Source of the DNA: Pirellulales bacterium
GTDB lineage: Bacteria; Planctomycetota; Planctomycetia; Pirellulales; Thermoguttaceae
Length of the DNA stretch: 25,291 nt
Assembly: GCA_030605745.1 (NCBI GenBank)
Contig: JAUWHT010000149.1
Location: forward strand, 1 to 25,291
Direction of reading: 5' to 3'
This document shows, in pieces, positions 1 to 9,137 of this stretch. Made by a program: the position numbers and the translations under genes. Below the pieces are notes generated by a model. The model was not told the DNA's origin. It did no database searches and worked only from the letters and a program-made list of their open reading frames with translations. Position 1 is the first letter of the stretch; each line of letters begins with the position of its first letter.

Positions 1-69
1 ATAAAGCCGCGACCGGTGGTCGCGGGTGAACTCTGGACCGCTGGGCGCGACCACCCGTCGCGGCTTTAT
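1..69. repeat. Palindrome downstream of transketolase gene
   Basis: Arms 1-24 and 46-69 form an imperfect inverted repeat: ATAAAGCCGCGAC at the left edge matches GTCGCGGCTTTAT at the right, and the next bases (GGTGGTCGCG / CGCGACCACC) also pair. It ends 9 nt before the transketolase stop, so it could act as a terminator hairpin for that gene, and it resembles in design the GTTTAGCC palindromes further along. The element may extend beyond the window. Confidence 0.7.
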
Positions 70-78
70 GGACGGCAA

Positions 79-2118
<2,040 letters not shown>

Positions 2119-2253
2119 TCTTCTCACGTCACGTGCAGAACATAGAAATATCTCACTTAGGATTTGTCCAAAAACAACTCCTTAACCCGCCGAGTATACG
2201 GGCTGCGGCCCGGTTCGTCAACTCGCCCAACCGAAATACGGCTCATCCGGATC

Positions 2254-2282
2254 TTGCCTCCCGCAGCCTTGTTGGCTACAAA
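2254..2282 (+). promoter_or_regulatory. Possible promoter of the AcpH-like gene
   Basis: TTGCCT (2254-2259) and TACAAA (2277-2282) are separated by exactly 17 nt. Matches to the sigma-70 consensus are 3/6 and 4/6. Transcription would begin almost at the ATG (2291), which would give a nearly leaderless mRNA; this fits the absence of a clear ribosome binding site. Weak evidence only. Confidence 0.25.
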
Positions 2283-2290
2283 TTGCTTGA

Positions 2291-2968
2291 ATGAACTATC
2301 TTGCTCATGCTTTGCCGTTTCTGGACGAGCCGTATTTTGCGGCCGGCACGGGGATACCCGATTGGTTGACGGTGGTTGACCGCCGCGTTCGGGTGCGTGG
2401 GAAGCAGGTGCAATCGTTTCTGAAGGATGCCGATCCGGTCACCGCCGCGGTAGCCGGGGGCATCTTGCAGCATCTGAGCGACGACGCCCGGTTCCACGCC
2501 ACCCAGGCGTTTGCCGAGTTGTCGTTGGAGTTGGCCGCCCGGGCCCGCGACACTTTGGCGGTCGATTCGGGATTGCAGCCAAGTTTTCTGGGGCATCTGC
2601 TTGTCGAGGTCCTGTTGGACGCCACGTTGGCGGCCGAGGACACCGGCCGGCTTGGGGCGTACTATGAGGCGCTGGAGTCGGTCGACGGCCGGCTGGTCGA
2701 ACGGGCGGTCAACCGAATGGCTACCCGGTCTACCGACCGGCTGGCGGTTATGATTTCGCGGTTTTGCCGGGAGCGCATCTTGTGGGATTACTTGGAAGAT
2801 GGCAAACTGATGGTACGGCTGAACCAAGTGATGCGCCGGGTGAAGTTGGCCCAACTGCCCGACCATTTCCGCGACCTCCTGCCGGAGGCCCGGCGACTGG
2901 TCCAGCGCCGAAAAAGTGACCTGCTGGAGGGGATTCCAGCACAGCGAGGACTCGGGGCTGGGGACTAG
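2291..2968 (+). CDS. AcpH-like (ACP phosphodiesterase family) protein
   Basis: 225 residues. The start MNYLAH and the motif GIPDWL (Asp24) match the N-terminus and metal-binding Asp of E. coli acyl-carrier-protein phosphodiesterase AcpH (DUF479 family). ILQHLSDDARFHAT (about 59-71) and GHLLVEVLLDATL (about 101-113) look like the His/Asp-rich helices of that HD-like fold. AcpH removes the phosphopantetheine arm from ACP, but this homologue is distant, so only the family and not the substrate is supported. No clear Shine-Dalgarno sequence is seen. The last residues (about QRGLGAGD) are encoded by a 7-bp tandem array that contains the stop codon, so the natural C-terminus probably lay slightly earlier and the tail is repeat-derived. 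Confidence 0.8.
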   Translation: MNYLAHALPFLDEPYFAAGTGIPDWLTVVDRRVRVRGKQVQSFLKDADPVTAAVAGGILQHLSDDARFHATQAFAELSLELAARARDTLAVDSGLQPSFLGHLLVEVLLDATLAAEDTGRLGAYYEALESVDGRLVERAVNRMATRSTDRLAVMISRFCRERILWDYLEDGKLMVRLNQVMRRVKLAQLPDHFRDLLPEARRLVQRRKSDLLEGIPAQRGLGAGD

Positions 2969-3076
2969 GGACTAGGGACTCGGAACTGGGGGTGGCAACC
3001 GATTTTCCGAGCCCCGAACCCCGAGTCCCGAGCCTCGAGTCCCGAGCCCCGAATCCCGAGTCCCGAGCCCCGAACC
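2949..3076. repeat. Inverted heptanucleotide arrays (GACTCGG / CCGAGTC)
   Basis: Six in-phase 7-bp units (GACTCGG, GGCTGGG, GACTAGG twice, GACTCGG, AACTGGG) at 2949-2990 are followed by ten units of the complementary type (CCGAGCC, CCGAACC, CCGAGTC and variants) at 3007-3076. Together they can fold into a long hairpin. The left array contains the stop codon of the upstream gene (2966-2968); the right array ends a few bases before the ribosome binding site of the downstream gene. Confidence 0.9.
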
Positions 3077-3091
3077 CTTAAGGAGAACTCA

Positions 3092-3940
3092 ATGCGCTAT
3101 GGAATGAACCTGCTGATGTGGACCGACACGCTCACCGACGAGATGCTGCCGCTGTTAGACCAGCTCAAGCAGATCGGATACGACGCGGTCGAGATACCGA
3201 TCTTCGACGCCGACGTGGACAAATATGCGAGATGGGGAGAACGGTTCGACCAACTCGGGCTGTTGCGGACCGGCACGGCAGTCCGCGGTGCGGACGAAAA
3301 CCCGATCAGCCCGGATGCCGGTGTCCGCCGCAAGGGCGTCGAGGCCAACAAGATGACGCTGGATTGTTGCGCGGCCGCCGGCTGCCGGGTAATGGCCGGA
3401 CCGTTCCATTCCGCCCTGGGCGAGTTCAGCGGTGCCGGGCCCACCGAAGATGAGTGGAAATGGGCCGTCGAGGCCATGCAGGAAGTGGCCGAACATGCCG
3501 AAAAGTGCAATGTGACCCTCGCGGTGGAGTACCTGAACCGCTTCGAGTGCTACCTGTTGAACACCGCGGCCGATGGGGCCCGGTTCTGCCGCGAGGTGAA
3601 TCATCCCCGCTGCAAAATGATGTACGATACGTTCCACGCCCACATCGAGGAGAAGAGCATTCCCGAAGCGATCCGCGCGCTTAAGGACTGCCTGGTGCAC
3701 GTGCACATCTCCGAGAACGACCGCAGCACGCCGGGTCAGGACAACGTCCGCTGGAAGGAGACCTTCGATACGCTTAAGGAAATCGGCTACGACAACATTT
3801 TGGTCATCGAAGCTTTCGGCCTGGCCCTGGAGAAACTCGCCGCAGCCACCAAGATCTGGCGCCGGATGTACCAGAGCGAGATACAACTGGCCACCGACGG
3901 GCTGGGTTTTATGAAGGCAGAAGTGGCCAAGCGTCGGTAA
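3092..3940 (+). CDS. D-tagatose 3-epimerase-type sugar isomerase (TIM barrel)
   Basis: 282 residues, AP-endonuclease-2 type TIM barrel. The metal-binding set of D-tagatose/D-psicose 3-epimerases can be placed: Glu146 (VEYLNRFE), Asp179 (YDTFH), His205 (HVHISENDR) and Glu240 (VIEAFG). The spacings (33, 26, 35) equal those I recall for the Pseudomonas enzyme (Glu152, Asp185, His211, Glu246). Such enzymes epimerise ketohexoses at C-3 with Mn or Mg; hydroxypyruvate isomerase and inosose enzymes share the fold, so the substrate is open. The start is well fixed by AAGGAGA (about 3080-3086) ahead of ATG 3092. The gene follows the heptamer array and precedes a toxin-antitoxin pair; no sugar transporter or kinase is near. 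Confidence 0.88.
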   Translation: MRYGMNLLMWTDTLTDEMLPLLDQLKQIGYDAVEIPIFDADVDKYARWGERFDQLGLLRTGTAVRGADENPISPDAGVRRKGVEANKMTLDCCAAAGCRVMAGPFHSALGEFSGAGPTEDEWKWAVEAMQEVAEHAEKCNVTLAVEYLNRFECYLLNTAADGARFCREVNHPRCKMMYDTFHAHIEEKSIPEAIRALKDCLVHVHISENDRSTPGQDNVRWKETFDTLKEIGYDNILVIEAFGLALEKLAAATKIWRRMYQSEIQLATDGLGFMKAEVAKRR

Positions 3941-3952
3941 GCCGCTCGCGGC

Positions 3953-3980
3953 TTGAACGAGCAGACATAGCTGCTAGAAT
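3953..3980 (+). promoter_or_regulatory. Predicted sigma-70-type promoter of the toxin-antitoxin pair
   Basis: TTGAAC (3953-3958), 16-nt spacer, TAGAAT (3975-3980); a perfect TATAAT overlaps at 3980-3985. It lies between the isomerase stop (3940) and the antitoxin ATG (4019), about 30 nt upstream of the latter. Matches to consensus are 4/6 and 5/6. A similar TAGAAT occurs at 5342-5347 ahead of rpe, but without a convincing -35. Confidence 0.45.
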
Positions 3981-4018
3981 ATAATGGGGTGGTTTGTGGA
4001 TTGGCAGGAGCTATTGCA

Positions 4019-4246
4019 ATGAAAGCGATCAAAGCGATTGTTGAGGATGGGAACGTTCTGCTAAACGAACCTTTGGGCGCCAAAGGGCGGTTTGATGCCA
4101 TCGTGGTTGTCTTAGACCCCGATCCGTGGGCCGACTTGATCAATGATCCGCGGCCACGTCCCGAACTGGTGAAGGCTGGTCAGGAGGCACTCAAAGAATT
4201 TGAAGAGGGGAAAACCACGCTGCTTGATCCAGACAGAATGTCGTGA
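4019..4246 (+). CDS. Putative antitoxin, AF2212/DUF104-like
   Basis: 75 residues. The N-terminus (MKAIKAIVEDGNVLLNEPL) resembles small AF2212/DUF104-type antitoxins, with an N-terminal beta-rich segment and an acidic C-terminal half (residues 55-75) that could wrap a toxin. ATG 4019 is preceded by CAGGAG with a spacing near 8 nt; an upstream in-frame start at 3989 is less likely. Its stop overlaps the GTG start of the next gene (GTGA, 4243-4246), the tight coupling typical of type II toxin-antitoxin operons. The family assignment is by resemblance and is weaker than the assignment of the partner. Confidence 0.7.
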   Translation: MKAIKAIVEDGNVLLNEPLGAKGRFDAIVVVLDPDPWADLINDPRPRPELVKAGQEALKEFEEGKTTLLDPDRMS

Positions 4247-4509
4247 AGTCCACCGCAACGAACAACTTCTGGAAACTATACCACGGTTTGCCAGAATCGG
4301 TACGTCGGCAAGCACAAGTGGCGTTCCGCCTTTTCCGCGATAATCCAGCACACCCAAGTCTTTCCTTCGAACGTCTACGGAGCCATTCCGAGTTTTGGTC
4401 TGCCCGCGTGACCCGCAACTATCGTGTTGTGGGAAGAAAGCTGGAAAATACAATGATTTGGTTCTGGATCGGAAGTCATGGCGAGTTTGACAAGAGATTT
4501 CCGGCCTAG
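4243..4509 (+). CDS. RelE/ParE-family toxin-like protein
   Basis: 88 residues, a typical RelE/ParE length. The sequence has the features of that fold: a helical N-terminal half with a basic stretch (RRQAQVAFRLFRDNP), then FERLRSHSEFWSARVTRNYRVVGR, where the R-x-x-RNYRV strand is the usual core signature, and a final IWFWIGSHGEFDKRF strand. RelE-type members cleave mRNA in the ribosome and ParE-type members attack gyrase; the sequence alone does not decide which. It starts with GTG overlapping the antitoxin stop, so the two are translated together. scpB follows 22 nt downstream. Confidence 0.85.
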   Translation: MKSTATNNFWKLYHGLPESVRRQAQVAFRLFRDNPAHPSLSFERLRSHSEFWSARVTRNYRVVGRKLENTMIWFWIGSHGEFDKRFPA

Positions 4510-4531
4510 CCAACGATTCCGTAATAGAGGC

Positions 4532-5233
4532 ATGTCCGAAACGTCCCGTCTACAATCTGAACCTCCGGAGCAGGGCATCTCGCTCGACGAGTTGACCGAG
4601 GCGTTTGCGCAGGTGATGGGGAGCGGGCCGAGCGGCGAGCCCCAACCGGATGAGACTGCCGAGCAGGAAGCAGACCAGGCGGCCGCCGAGCAGGACGATC
4701 CCTGCCCGATCAGCCCGCGGAGCATCCTCGAAGCGATGCTCTTCGTGGGCAACCGCGAGAACCGGCCTCTTTCGTCGGCCCAAGCGGCCGAACTGATGCG
4801 GGGCGTCGAGCCCGGTGAAATCGCCGGACTGGTCGACCAACTAAACCACTGCTACGCGGCCGACGGCTGCCCGTATCACATCACAAACGACGGGCCTGGA
4901 TACCGGCTTGCACTTCGCAAGGCGTTTCACCCGTTGCGTAACCGATTCTACGGACGCATCCGCGAGGCTCGGCTGTCACAGGCCGCCATCGATGCCCTGG
5001 CCGTTGTCGCCTACCAGCAACCGCTCACCGCCGAGCAGATCGGCCGCCTGCGGGGCAGACCGAGCAGTCACGTGCTCGCTCAACTGGTGCGCCGCGGCCT
5101 GCTGCGAATCGAACGTCAGCAGACCAAACGACGAACCGCCCAATACTTCACCACCGATCGGTTCCTCAAGCTGTTCGGTCTGAAGACCCTAGACGACTTG
5201 CCGCGAAGCGAGGAACTGGAGGGGAGTGGATAG
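4532..5233 (+). CDS. scpB: Segregation and condensation protein B
   Basis: ScpB is the winged-helix partner that, with ScpA, binds SMC and helps condense and separate chromosomes. 233 residues from ATG 4532. After an acidic low-complexity lead of about 60 residues come two winged-helix domains: ILEAMLFVGNRENRPLSSAQAAEL and following, then LSQAAIDALAVVAYQQPLTAEQIGRLRG, the most conserved ScpB motif, ending in the TAQYFTTDRFLKLFGL strand. An in-frame ATG at 4478 would overlap the toxin gene by 32 nt; I prefer 4532, although its GAGG lies only about 1 nt away. No scpA is in the window. The final residues EGSG and the stop fall in an AGTGGAT heptamer array. Confidence 0.92.
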   Translation: MSETSRLQSEPPEQGISLDELTEAFAQVMGSGPSGEPQPDETAEQEADQAAAEQDDPCPISPRSILEAMLFVGNRENRPLSSAQAAELMRGVEPGEIAGLVDQLNHCYAADGCPYHITNDGPGYRLALRKAFHPLRNRFYGRIREARLSQAAIDALAVVAYQQPLTAEQIGRLRGRPSSHVLAQLVRRGLLRIERQQTKRRTAQYFTTDRFLKLFGLKTLDDLPRSEELEGSG

Positions 5234-5245
5234 TGGATAGTGGAT
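5225..5245. repeat. AGTGGAT heptamer array over the scpB stop
   Basis: Three perfect AGTGGAT units. The scpB stop codon (5231-5233) spans the junction of units one and two. The same heptamer forms the array at 6660-6708. Confidence 0.85.
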
Positions 5246-5375
5246 AGCCGGCAGGCAACGCCTGGCGGGACGCAACTCCATAACAGTAAAGAACTTGCGG
5301 ATTTCCCCAGAATAAGCGCAGACGCGCCTTGCCCCAGTTGGTAGAATTTCTCCCTTTGGTTTGGACGCTTTGGGT

Positions 5376-6080
5376 ATGTCCATTGCACAATTGTCTGCCG
5401 ATTTGCACGCTGCCGCCCCGCTGGTCGGGGCGTCGCTATTGGCGTGCGATTTCGCCAACCTCCGGCAGGAAATCCGCCAAGTGGAACAGGCAGGGGTCCG
5501 CATCTTGCACCTGGACGTGATGGACGGACATTTCGTGCCCAACATCAGTTTCGGCCTGCCGATCGTGGAGGCTGTACGACGCACGAGCGACCTGCCGCTG
5601 GACGTGCACCTGATGATCTGCGAGCCGGGCTGCTATCTGAAGCAGTTCCGCAGCGCGGGCGCCGACCTGATCACCATCCACGTCGAGGCCGTGCCAGACC
5701 CGCGGCCCGTGCTCGAAGAGATCCGCTCGCTGGGTGCGGGTGCCGGAATCACGCTGAATCCGCCCACGCCGGCGGCCGACGTGGAAGCCTGCCTCGATCT
5801 GTGCGACCTGGTTCTGGTGATGAGCGTAATGCCCGGCTTCGGTGGTCAGGAGTTCGACCCGGCCGCCGTGGACAAACTTTGCCGGCTCCGCGCGATGGCC
5901 GGGCCGGACGTGCTGTTGTCGGTCGACGGCGGCATCAGCCTCGAAACCGTCGGACCTTGTGCCGCTGCCGGCGCCGATCTGTTTGTGGCCGGCACGGCCC
6001 TTTTTTCCCAAGATAACTATGGCCGATTTGTCGATGAAATGACCGGCCTGGCAAAATCCTTCACAGACGCACGAGTTTAG
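5376..6080 (+). CDS. rpe: Ribulose-phosphate 3-epimerase
   Basis: Interconverts ribulose 5-phosphate and xylulose 5-phosphate in the pentose phosphate and Calvin pathways. 234 residues in a TIM barrel. Visible family motifs: SLLACDFANL, HLDVMDGHFVPN (His45, Asp47), DVHLM (His78), the flexible MSVMPGFGGQ loop (about 149-158) and LSVDGGI with the second catalytic Asp184. I use ATG 5376; a TTG at 5361 is also in frame. A TAGAAT hexamer at 5342-5347 could be the -10 element. The next gene starts 2 nt after the stop, so the two are almost certainly one transcript. Transketolase, which uses its product, is in the same window on the other strand. Confidence 0.96.
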   Translation: MSIAQLSADLHAAAPLVGASLLACDFANLRQEIRQVEQAGVRILHLDVMDGHFVPNISFGLPIVEAVRRTSDLPLDVHLMICEPGCYLKQFRSAGADLITIHVEAVPDPRPVLEEIRSLGAGAGITLNPPTPAADVEACLDLCDLVLVMSVMPGFGGQEFDPAAVDKLCRLRAMAGPDVLLSVDGGISLETVGPCAAAGADLFVAGTALFSQDNYGRFVDEMTGLAKSFTDARV

Positions 6081-6082
6081 TT

Positions 6083-6661
6083 ATGCTTCGGATTGTACTC
6101 ATCCGTCCCGGGTCCACCGATTACGACCAACAACAACGCATCCAGGGTGCGCTAGACGTCCCGCTGAATGAACAAGGCAACTGCGAGGTGGCTCAACTCA
6201 TCGACCAACTCAAACAGCAAGGAATTGAAACCGTTTATGCGCCGCCGTGCCAACCGGCGCAACAGACTGGCAAGGCCATCGCCGAGGGCCTGGGGGTCAA
6301 ACTCAAGAAGCTCGACCGGATGCAGAACCTCGACCACGGGCTATGGCAGGGGATGCTGGTCAAAGACGTCCGTCGCAAGCAACCGAAAGTCTACCGCCAG
6401 TGGCAGGAACAGCCGGAAAATGTCTGCCCACCCGATGGAGAAATGCTCAGCCATGCCCAGCAGCGTGTCCGCGCCACGTTGACCAAGCTGCTAAAACGTC
6501 GTAAGCAAGGCACAATCGGGCTGGTCGTGCCCGAGCCGCTGGCCAGCCTCGTGCGCCGCTTCATCCACCAGGACGAATTGGGCAACCTGTGGAAGGTAAC
6601 CAACGGACATGGACAGTGGGAAGTGCTGGAAATCGAACCGGAGGAAGTGCTGGCGCAGTAG
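6083..6661 (+). CDS. Histidine-phosphatase-fold protein lacking catalytic residues
   Basis: 192 residues with the outline of a phosphoglycerate-mutase/histidine-phosphatase protein: N-terminal strand LRIVLIRPGSTDY, QGALDVPLNEQG, QTGKAIAEGLG, GLWQG, and a late LVVPEPLASLVRRF segment. The active site is gone at each place I can align: the RHG motif reads R8-P9-G10 (His to Pro), the Arg of the SPLxRA motif is Pro58, the Glu of the LxE motif is Asn82, and the second His (SHGG) is Glu151. Only Arg8 remains. This points to a pseudo-enzyme that binds rather than cleaves. The start lies 2 nt after the rpe stop, suggesting translational coupling and a role tied to rpe or its product, which is inference. 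The stop touches a heptamer array. Confidence 0.85.
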   Translation: MLRIVLIRPGSTDYDQQQRIQGALDVPLNEQGNCEVAQLIDQLKQQGIETVYAPPCQPAQQTGKAIAEGLGVKLKKLDRMQNLDHGLWQGMLVKDVRRKQPKVYRQWQEQPENVCPPDGEMLSHAQQRVRATLTKLLKRRKQGTIGLVVPEPLASLVRRFIHQDELGNLWKVTNGHGQWEVLEIEPEEVLAQ

Positions 6662-6708
6662 TGGAGAGTGGATAGTGGATAGTGGATAGTGATGAGTGGA
6701 GAGTGGTG
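6660..6708. repeat. AGTGGAT/AGTGGAG heptamer array at stop codon
   Basis: Seven consecutive 7-bp units (AGTGGAG, AGTGGAT three times, AGTGATG, AGTGGAG, AGTGGTG) begin inside the stop codon (6659-6661) of the histidine-phosphatase-like gene. Confidence 0.88.
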
Positions 6709-6712
6709 AGGG

Positions 6713-6732
6713 GGTGGCAATTCATTGCCACC
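6713..6732. repeat. Short hairpin upstream of accD
   Basis: GGTGGCAAT (6713-6721) and ATTGCCACC (6724-6732) form a 9-bp perfect inverted repeat with almost no loop, directly after the heptamer array. No T-run follows, so it is not a standard terminator. Confidence 0.6.
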
Positions 6733-6773
6733 TCAATTGCGACGCAAGAATCCCAAATCTGAAATCCCCCGTC

Positions 6774-7625
6774 ATGGCTGCAAACAGTCCTGATCCGAGC
6801 AAGTGGAAGAGCATGATGAAGCGTGCCAAGCGGGGTGTGCCCGAGGGGCTCTGGATGCGCTGCCCGGGGTGCCAGCAGACTATCTTCCGTAAGGAGGCGG
6901 AGAAGCGACTGGGGGTTTGTCCAGAGTGCGATTATCACTGGTACGTGCCTGCCCGGGAGCGAATCCGCCAGGTGCTCGATGAAGGCACGTTCGAGGAATG
7001 GGACGAGTATCTGGAACCGACCGACCCGCTCAGCTTCGTCGACAAGAAGCCGTACTGCGAGCGTCTGAAGGAGGAGCAAGAGCGGACCGGGCTGCGCGAT
7101 GCGGCCTTGGTGGGGACCGGCATGATCCGTGCCCGACGTGTCGCCTTCGGCGTGACCGACTCGTCGTTCATCATGGGCAGCATGGGATCGGTGGTGGGCG
7201 AAAAACTCACCCGAACCGTCGAACGCGCCACCGAAGAGCAGTTGCCGCTGATCATCATCTCCGGCAGCGGCGGCGGCGCCCGAATGCACGAAGGCATGCT
7301 CTCGCTGATGCAGATGGCGAAAGTGTCGGCCGCGTTGGCCCGGTTCGACAGTGCCGGCGGACTGTTCATCTCAGTGCTGACCAACCCGACGATGGGCGGA
7401 GTGGCCGCCAGCTTCGCCTCGCTGGGCGACGTGGTCTTCGCCGAACCGAAGGCCCTGATCGGCTTCGCCGGACCACGCACAATCAAGGCCACCATTCGCA
7501 TCGAATTGCCCAAGGGCTTCCAAACCAGCGAATTCCTGCTAGAACACGGGTTTGTCGATCGCATCGTCTGCCGCAGAGACCTCAAGAGCGAGATCGCTCG
7601 AACGATCGACTACTGCGGCAAGTAA
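6774..7625 (+). CDS. accD: Acetyl-CoA carboxylase carboxyltransferase subunit beta
   Basis: AccD pairs with AccA to transfer the carboxyl group from biotin-BCCP to acetyl-CoA, the first committed step of fatty acid synthesis. 283 residues. A four-cysteine zinc finger is present at Cys30, Cys33, Cys49 and Cys52 (CPGC...CPEC). The carboxyltransferase crotonase-like core follows, with MGSMGSVVGEK, IISGSGGGARMHEG, the LTNPTMGGVAASFASLGD motif and GFAGPRTIKATI. I choose ATG 6774: translation of the upstream 26 codons would run through intergenic repeat sequence and has no family similarity. accA is not in the window, as is usual for unlinked carboxyltransferase genes. Confidence 0.96.
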   Translation: MAANSPDPSKWKSMMKRAKRGVPEGLWMRCPGCQQTIFRKEAEKRLGVCPECDYHWYVPARERIRQVLDEGTFEEWDEYLEPTDPLSFVDKKPYCERLKEEQERTGLRDAALVGTGMIRARRVAFGVTDSSFIMGSMGSVVGEKLTRTVERATEEQLPLIIISGSGGGARMHEGMLSLMQMAKVSAALARFDSAGGLFISVLTNPTMGGVAASFASLGDVVFAEPKALIGFAGPRTIKATIRIELPKGFQTSEFLLEHGFVDRIVCRRDLKSEIARTIDYCGK

Positions 7626-7634
7626 GAGAAAAAA

Positions 7635-7737
7635 CACCACGGAGACACGGAGATTACACAAAAAAGATATAGAATGTTGTGGCCTATTGCCAGGATCAAT
7701 CAACATTAAGCTCCGTGATCTCCGTGTCTCCGTGGTG
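7635..7737. repeat. CACGGAG long inverted repeat, copy 1
   Basis: Left arm 7635-7654 (CACCACGGAGACACGGAGAT) is perfectly complementary to 7718-7737 over 20 bp, with a 63-nt AT-richer loop. It fills most of the accD-kinase gap. Two relatives lie at 8672-8822 and 14045-14179. Confidence 0.92.
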
Positions 7738-7768
7738 AACCCAGCGTTGTAGTACCGAGCAGCGGACG

Positions 7769-8644
7769 ATGCCTATCATTGATCACTTCAAAACGCTGTT
7801 CTCCGGCGGCCGGATGGACGTCTCGTCGCGCTTCGCCCTACTGCGCGAGGCGATTTCCGGGACCATGTCTAACTTCTACATGGCCCGGGACCTCCGCAGC
7901 GGACAGGTCGTGGGTCTGAAGATTCTCGATCCGAAGAAGACAGCCGCCTTCGAAGCCCGATTCAAGGGCCTCCACAAACCGTGCGAGGGCGAAATCGCCG
8001 TCCAGTTCAAGCACCCGCACATCGTCGAGACCTACGAACACGGGATTACCACCGCCAGCGAGCAGTACCTGGTAATGGAGTTCCTGGAAGGGGCCGGCAT
8101 GAACTCGCTGCTGGTCGGCCGCGACAGGCATCTCGACGGCCGACGCATAAGGTTCATCCGCCAGGCGGCCGAGGCCCTGGCCGCCGTGCACGCCGCCGGA
8201 CTGATCCACCGCGACGTCTGCCCGCGAAACCTGATACTGACCGGCGACGGCGAGAACCTGAAACTGATCGACTTCGGGCTAACCGTGCCGGCTACCCGGC
8301 CGTTCATGCAGCCTGGCAATCGCACTGGAACACCCAACTACATGGCCCCCGAGCTGGTCCGACGCAGGGCAACCGACCAGCGGCTGGATGTGTTTGCCTT
8401 CGGCGTGACGGCCTACGAAATCTGCACCTGCGAGCTTCCCTGGCTGCGCGGCACCACGGGTATGGTCGCCATGCGCCACGACACCGACTCGGCCGCCGAC
8501 ATCCGCAAGTACCGCCCCGGGATCAACCCCACCTTGGCCAAGGCAATCCACTCCTGCATCGAGCCGGACGTCAGCCGGCGCTACCCGTCGATGGAAGAAT
8601 TCCTCCGCACGATCCGCCGAGTCGAGCACGAAGACCAGCAGTAG
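7769..8644 (+). CDS. Serine/threonine protein kinase, single-domain
   Basis: 291 residues, one Hanks-type kinase domain with no membrane segment or sensor domain. Key residues: Lys51 in VVGLKIL, Glu73 or Glu75 before QFKHPHIV, catalytic loop HRDVCPRN (Asp149, Asn154), IDFG (Asp168), and a standard activation segment end GTPNYMAPE (Glu195). The glycine-rich ATP loop is not recognisable (residues 24-41 read LLREAISGTMSNFYMARD), and the usual Lys of HRDLKP is Cys151. The Lys, both Asp residues and APE are kept, so activity is plausible. The substrate is unknown. It stands alone between two long inverted repeats. ATG 7769 has only a weak ribosome binding site; Met16 is an alternative start. Confidence 0.92.
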   Translation: MPIIDHFKTLFSGGRMDVSSRFALLREAISGTMSNFYMARDLRSGQVVGLKILDPKKTAAFEARFKGLHKPCEGEIAVQFKHPHIVETYEHGITTASEQYLVMEFLEGAGMNSLLVGRDRHLDGRRIRFIRQAAEALAAVHAAGLIHRDVCPRNLILTGDGENLKLIDFGLTVPATRPFMQPGNRTGTPNYMAPELVRRRATDQRLDVFAFGVTAYEICTCELPWLRGTTGMVAMRHDTDSAADIRKYRPGINPTLAKAIHSCIEPDVSRRYPSMEEFLRTIRRVEHEDQQ

Positions 8645-8671
8645 CCGCTCGCCCGGCTAGTCTGAATTTCT

Positions 8672-8822
8672 CACCACGGAGGCACGGAGGACACGGAGGA
8701 CACGGAGATTATTGAAAGCCTAAGCTTTTCAATGATGTTGTTGAAAACACTTTGATGTCTGACGTAAGCTATCAAAACTCTAATCAAAGCCGTTTCTCCG
8801 TGTCCTCCGTGCCTCCGTGGTG
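8672..8822. repeat. CACGGAGG long inverted repeat, copy 2
   Basis: Arm 8672-8698 is perfectly complementary to 8796-8822 over 27 bp, and flanking bases (AATTTCTCACC at the left, GGTGAGAAATC at the right) extend the pairing imperfectly. The interior contains a second small hairpin (ATTGAAAGC...GCTTTTCAAT). It separates convergent genes and contains the stop of the yggU-like gene. Confidence 0.92.
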
Positions 8823-9113
8823 GATTTTCTGGTGAGAAATCCGGGCTAGCTCCTCCGGAGTGATGTCTCGGATTAGGAACCACTTCTTGTGCGACGTGTG
8901 GCCGGCGATCAACTCGATCTGTGATTTGCGCAGCGAAAGCTGCTTGCTCAGAAGCGCGATAACCGCCCGGTTGGCCTTGCCCTTCTCGGGCGATTGGGCC
9001 ACGCAGACTTTCAACATGCCATCCTGCTCGCCGCGGATTTCATCGTGGCGGGCACCCGCCTGGACGCGGACCGGCAAGATGGCGCCCTCAGCGTGCGGCT
9101 CCAGCGCGATCAC
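8784..9113 (-). CDS. yggU: DUF167 / YggU family protein
   Basis: 109 residues. The core aligns by eye with E. coli YggU: LPVRVQAGARHDEIRGEQDG, then LKVCVAQSPEKGKANRAVIALLSKQL and KSQIELIAGHTSHKKWFLI. The family is small and widespread, of unknown function, and often near yggS, as here. The start is a GTG at 9113, with AGAAGGGA about 8 nt upstream. The natural domain ends near residue 92; the last 16 residues (HQKIHHGGTEDTEKRL) are translated from the CACGGAGG inverted repeat, so the C-terminus appears to have been replaced or extended by the repeat. The gene lies 24 nt downstream of the YgiT-type gene and was probably co-transcribed with it and yggS. Confidence 0.88.
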   Translation of the reverse strand: MIALEPHAEGAILPVRVQAGARHDEIRGEQDGMLKVCVAQSPEKGKANRAVIALLSKQLSLRKSQIELIAGHTSHKKWFLIRDITPEELARISHQKIHHGGTEDTEKRL

Positions 9114-9137
9114 GGCCTGATCCCTTCTATCCTACGA

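Noticed and set aside
2119..2290. Small open frame with AAGGAG on the minus strand upstream of tkt (TTG TTT TTG ...)
   Set aside because: Only six codons and no spacing between the purine run and the would-be start.
2949..3076. CRISPR-like array
   Set aside because: Units are 7 bp without unique spacers; this is a simple tandem repeat in inverted halves.
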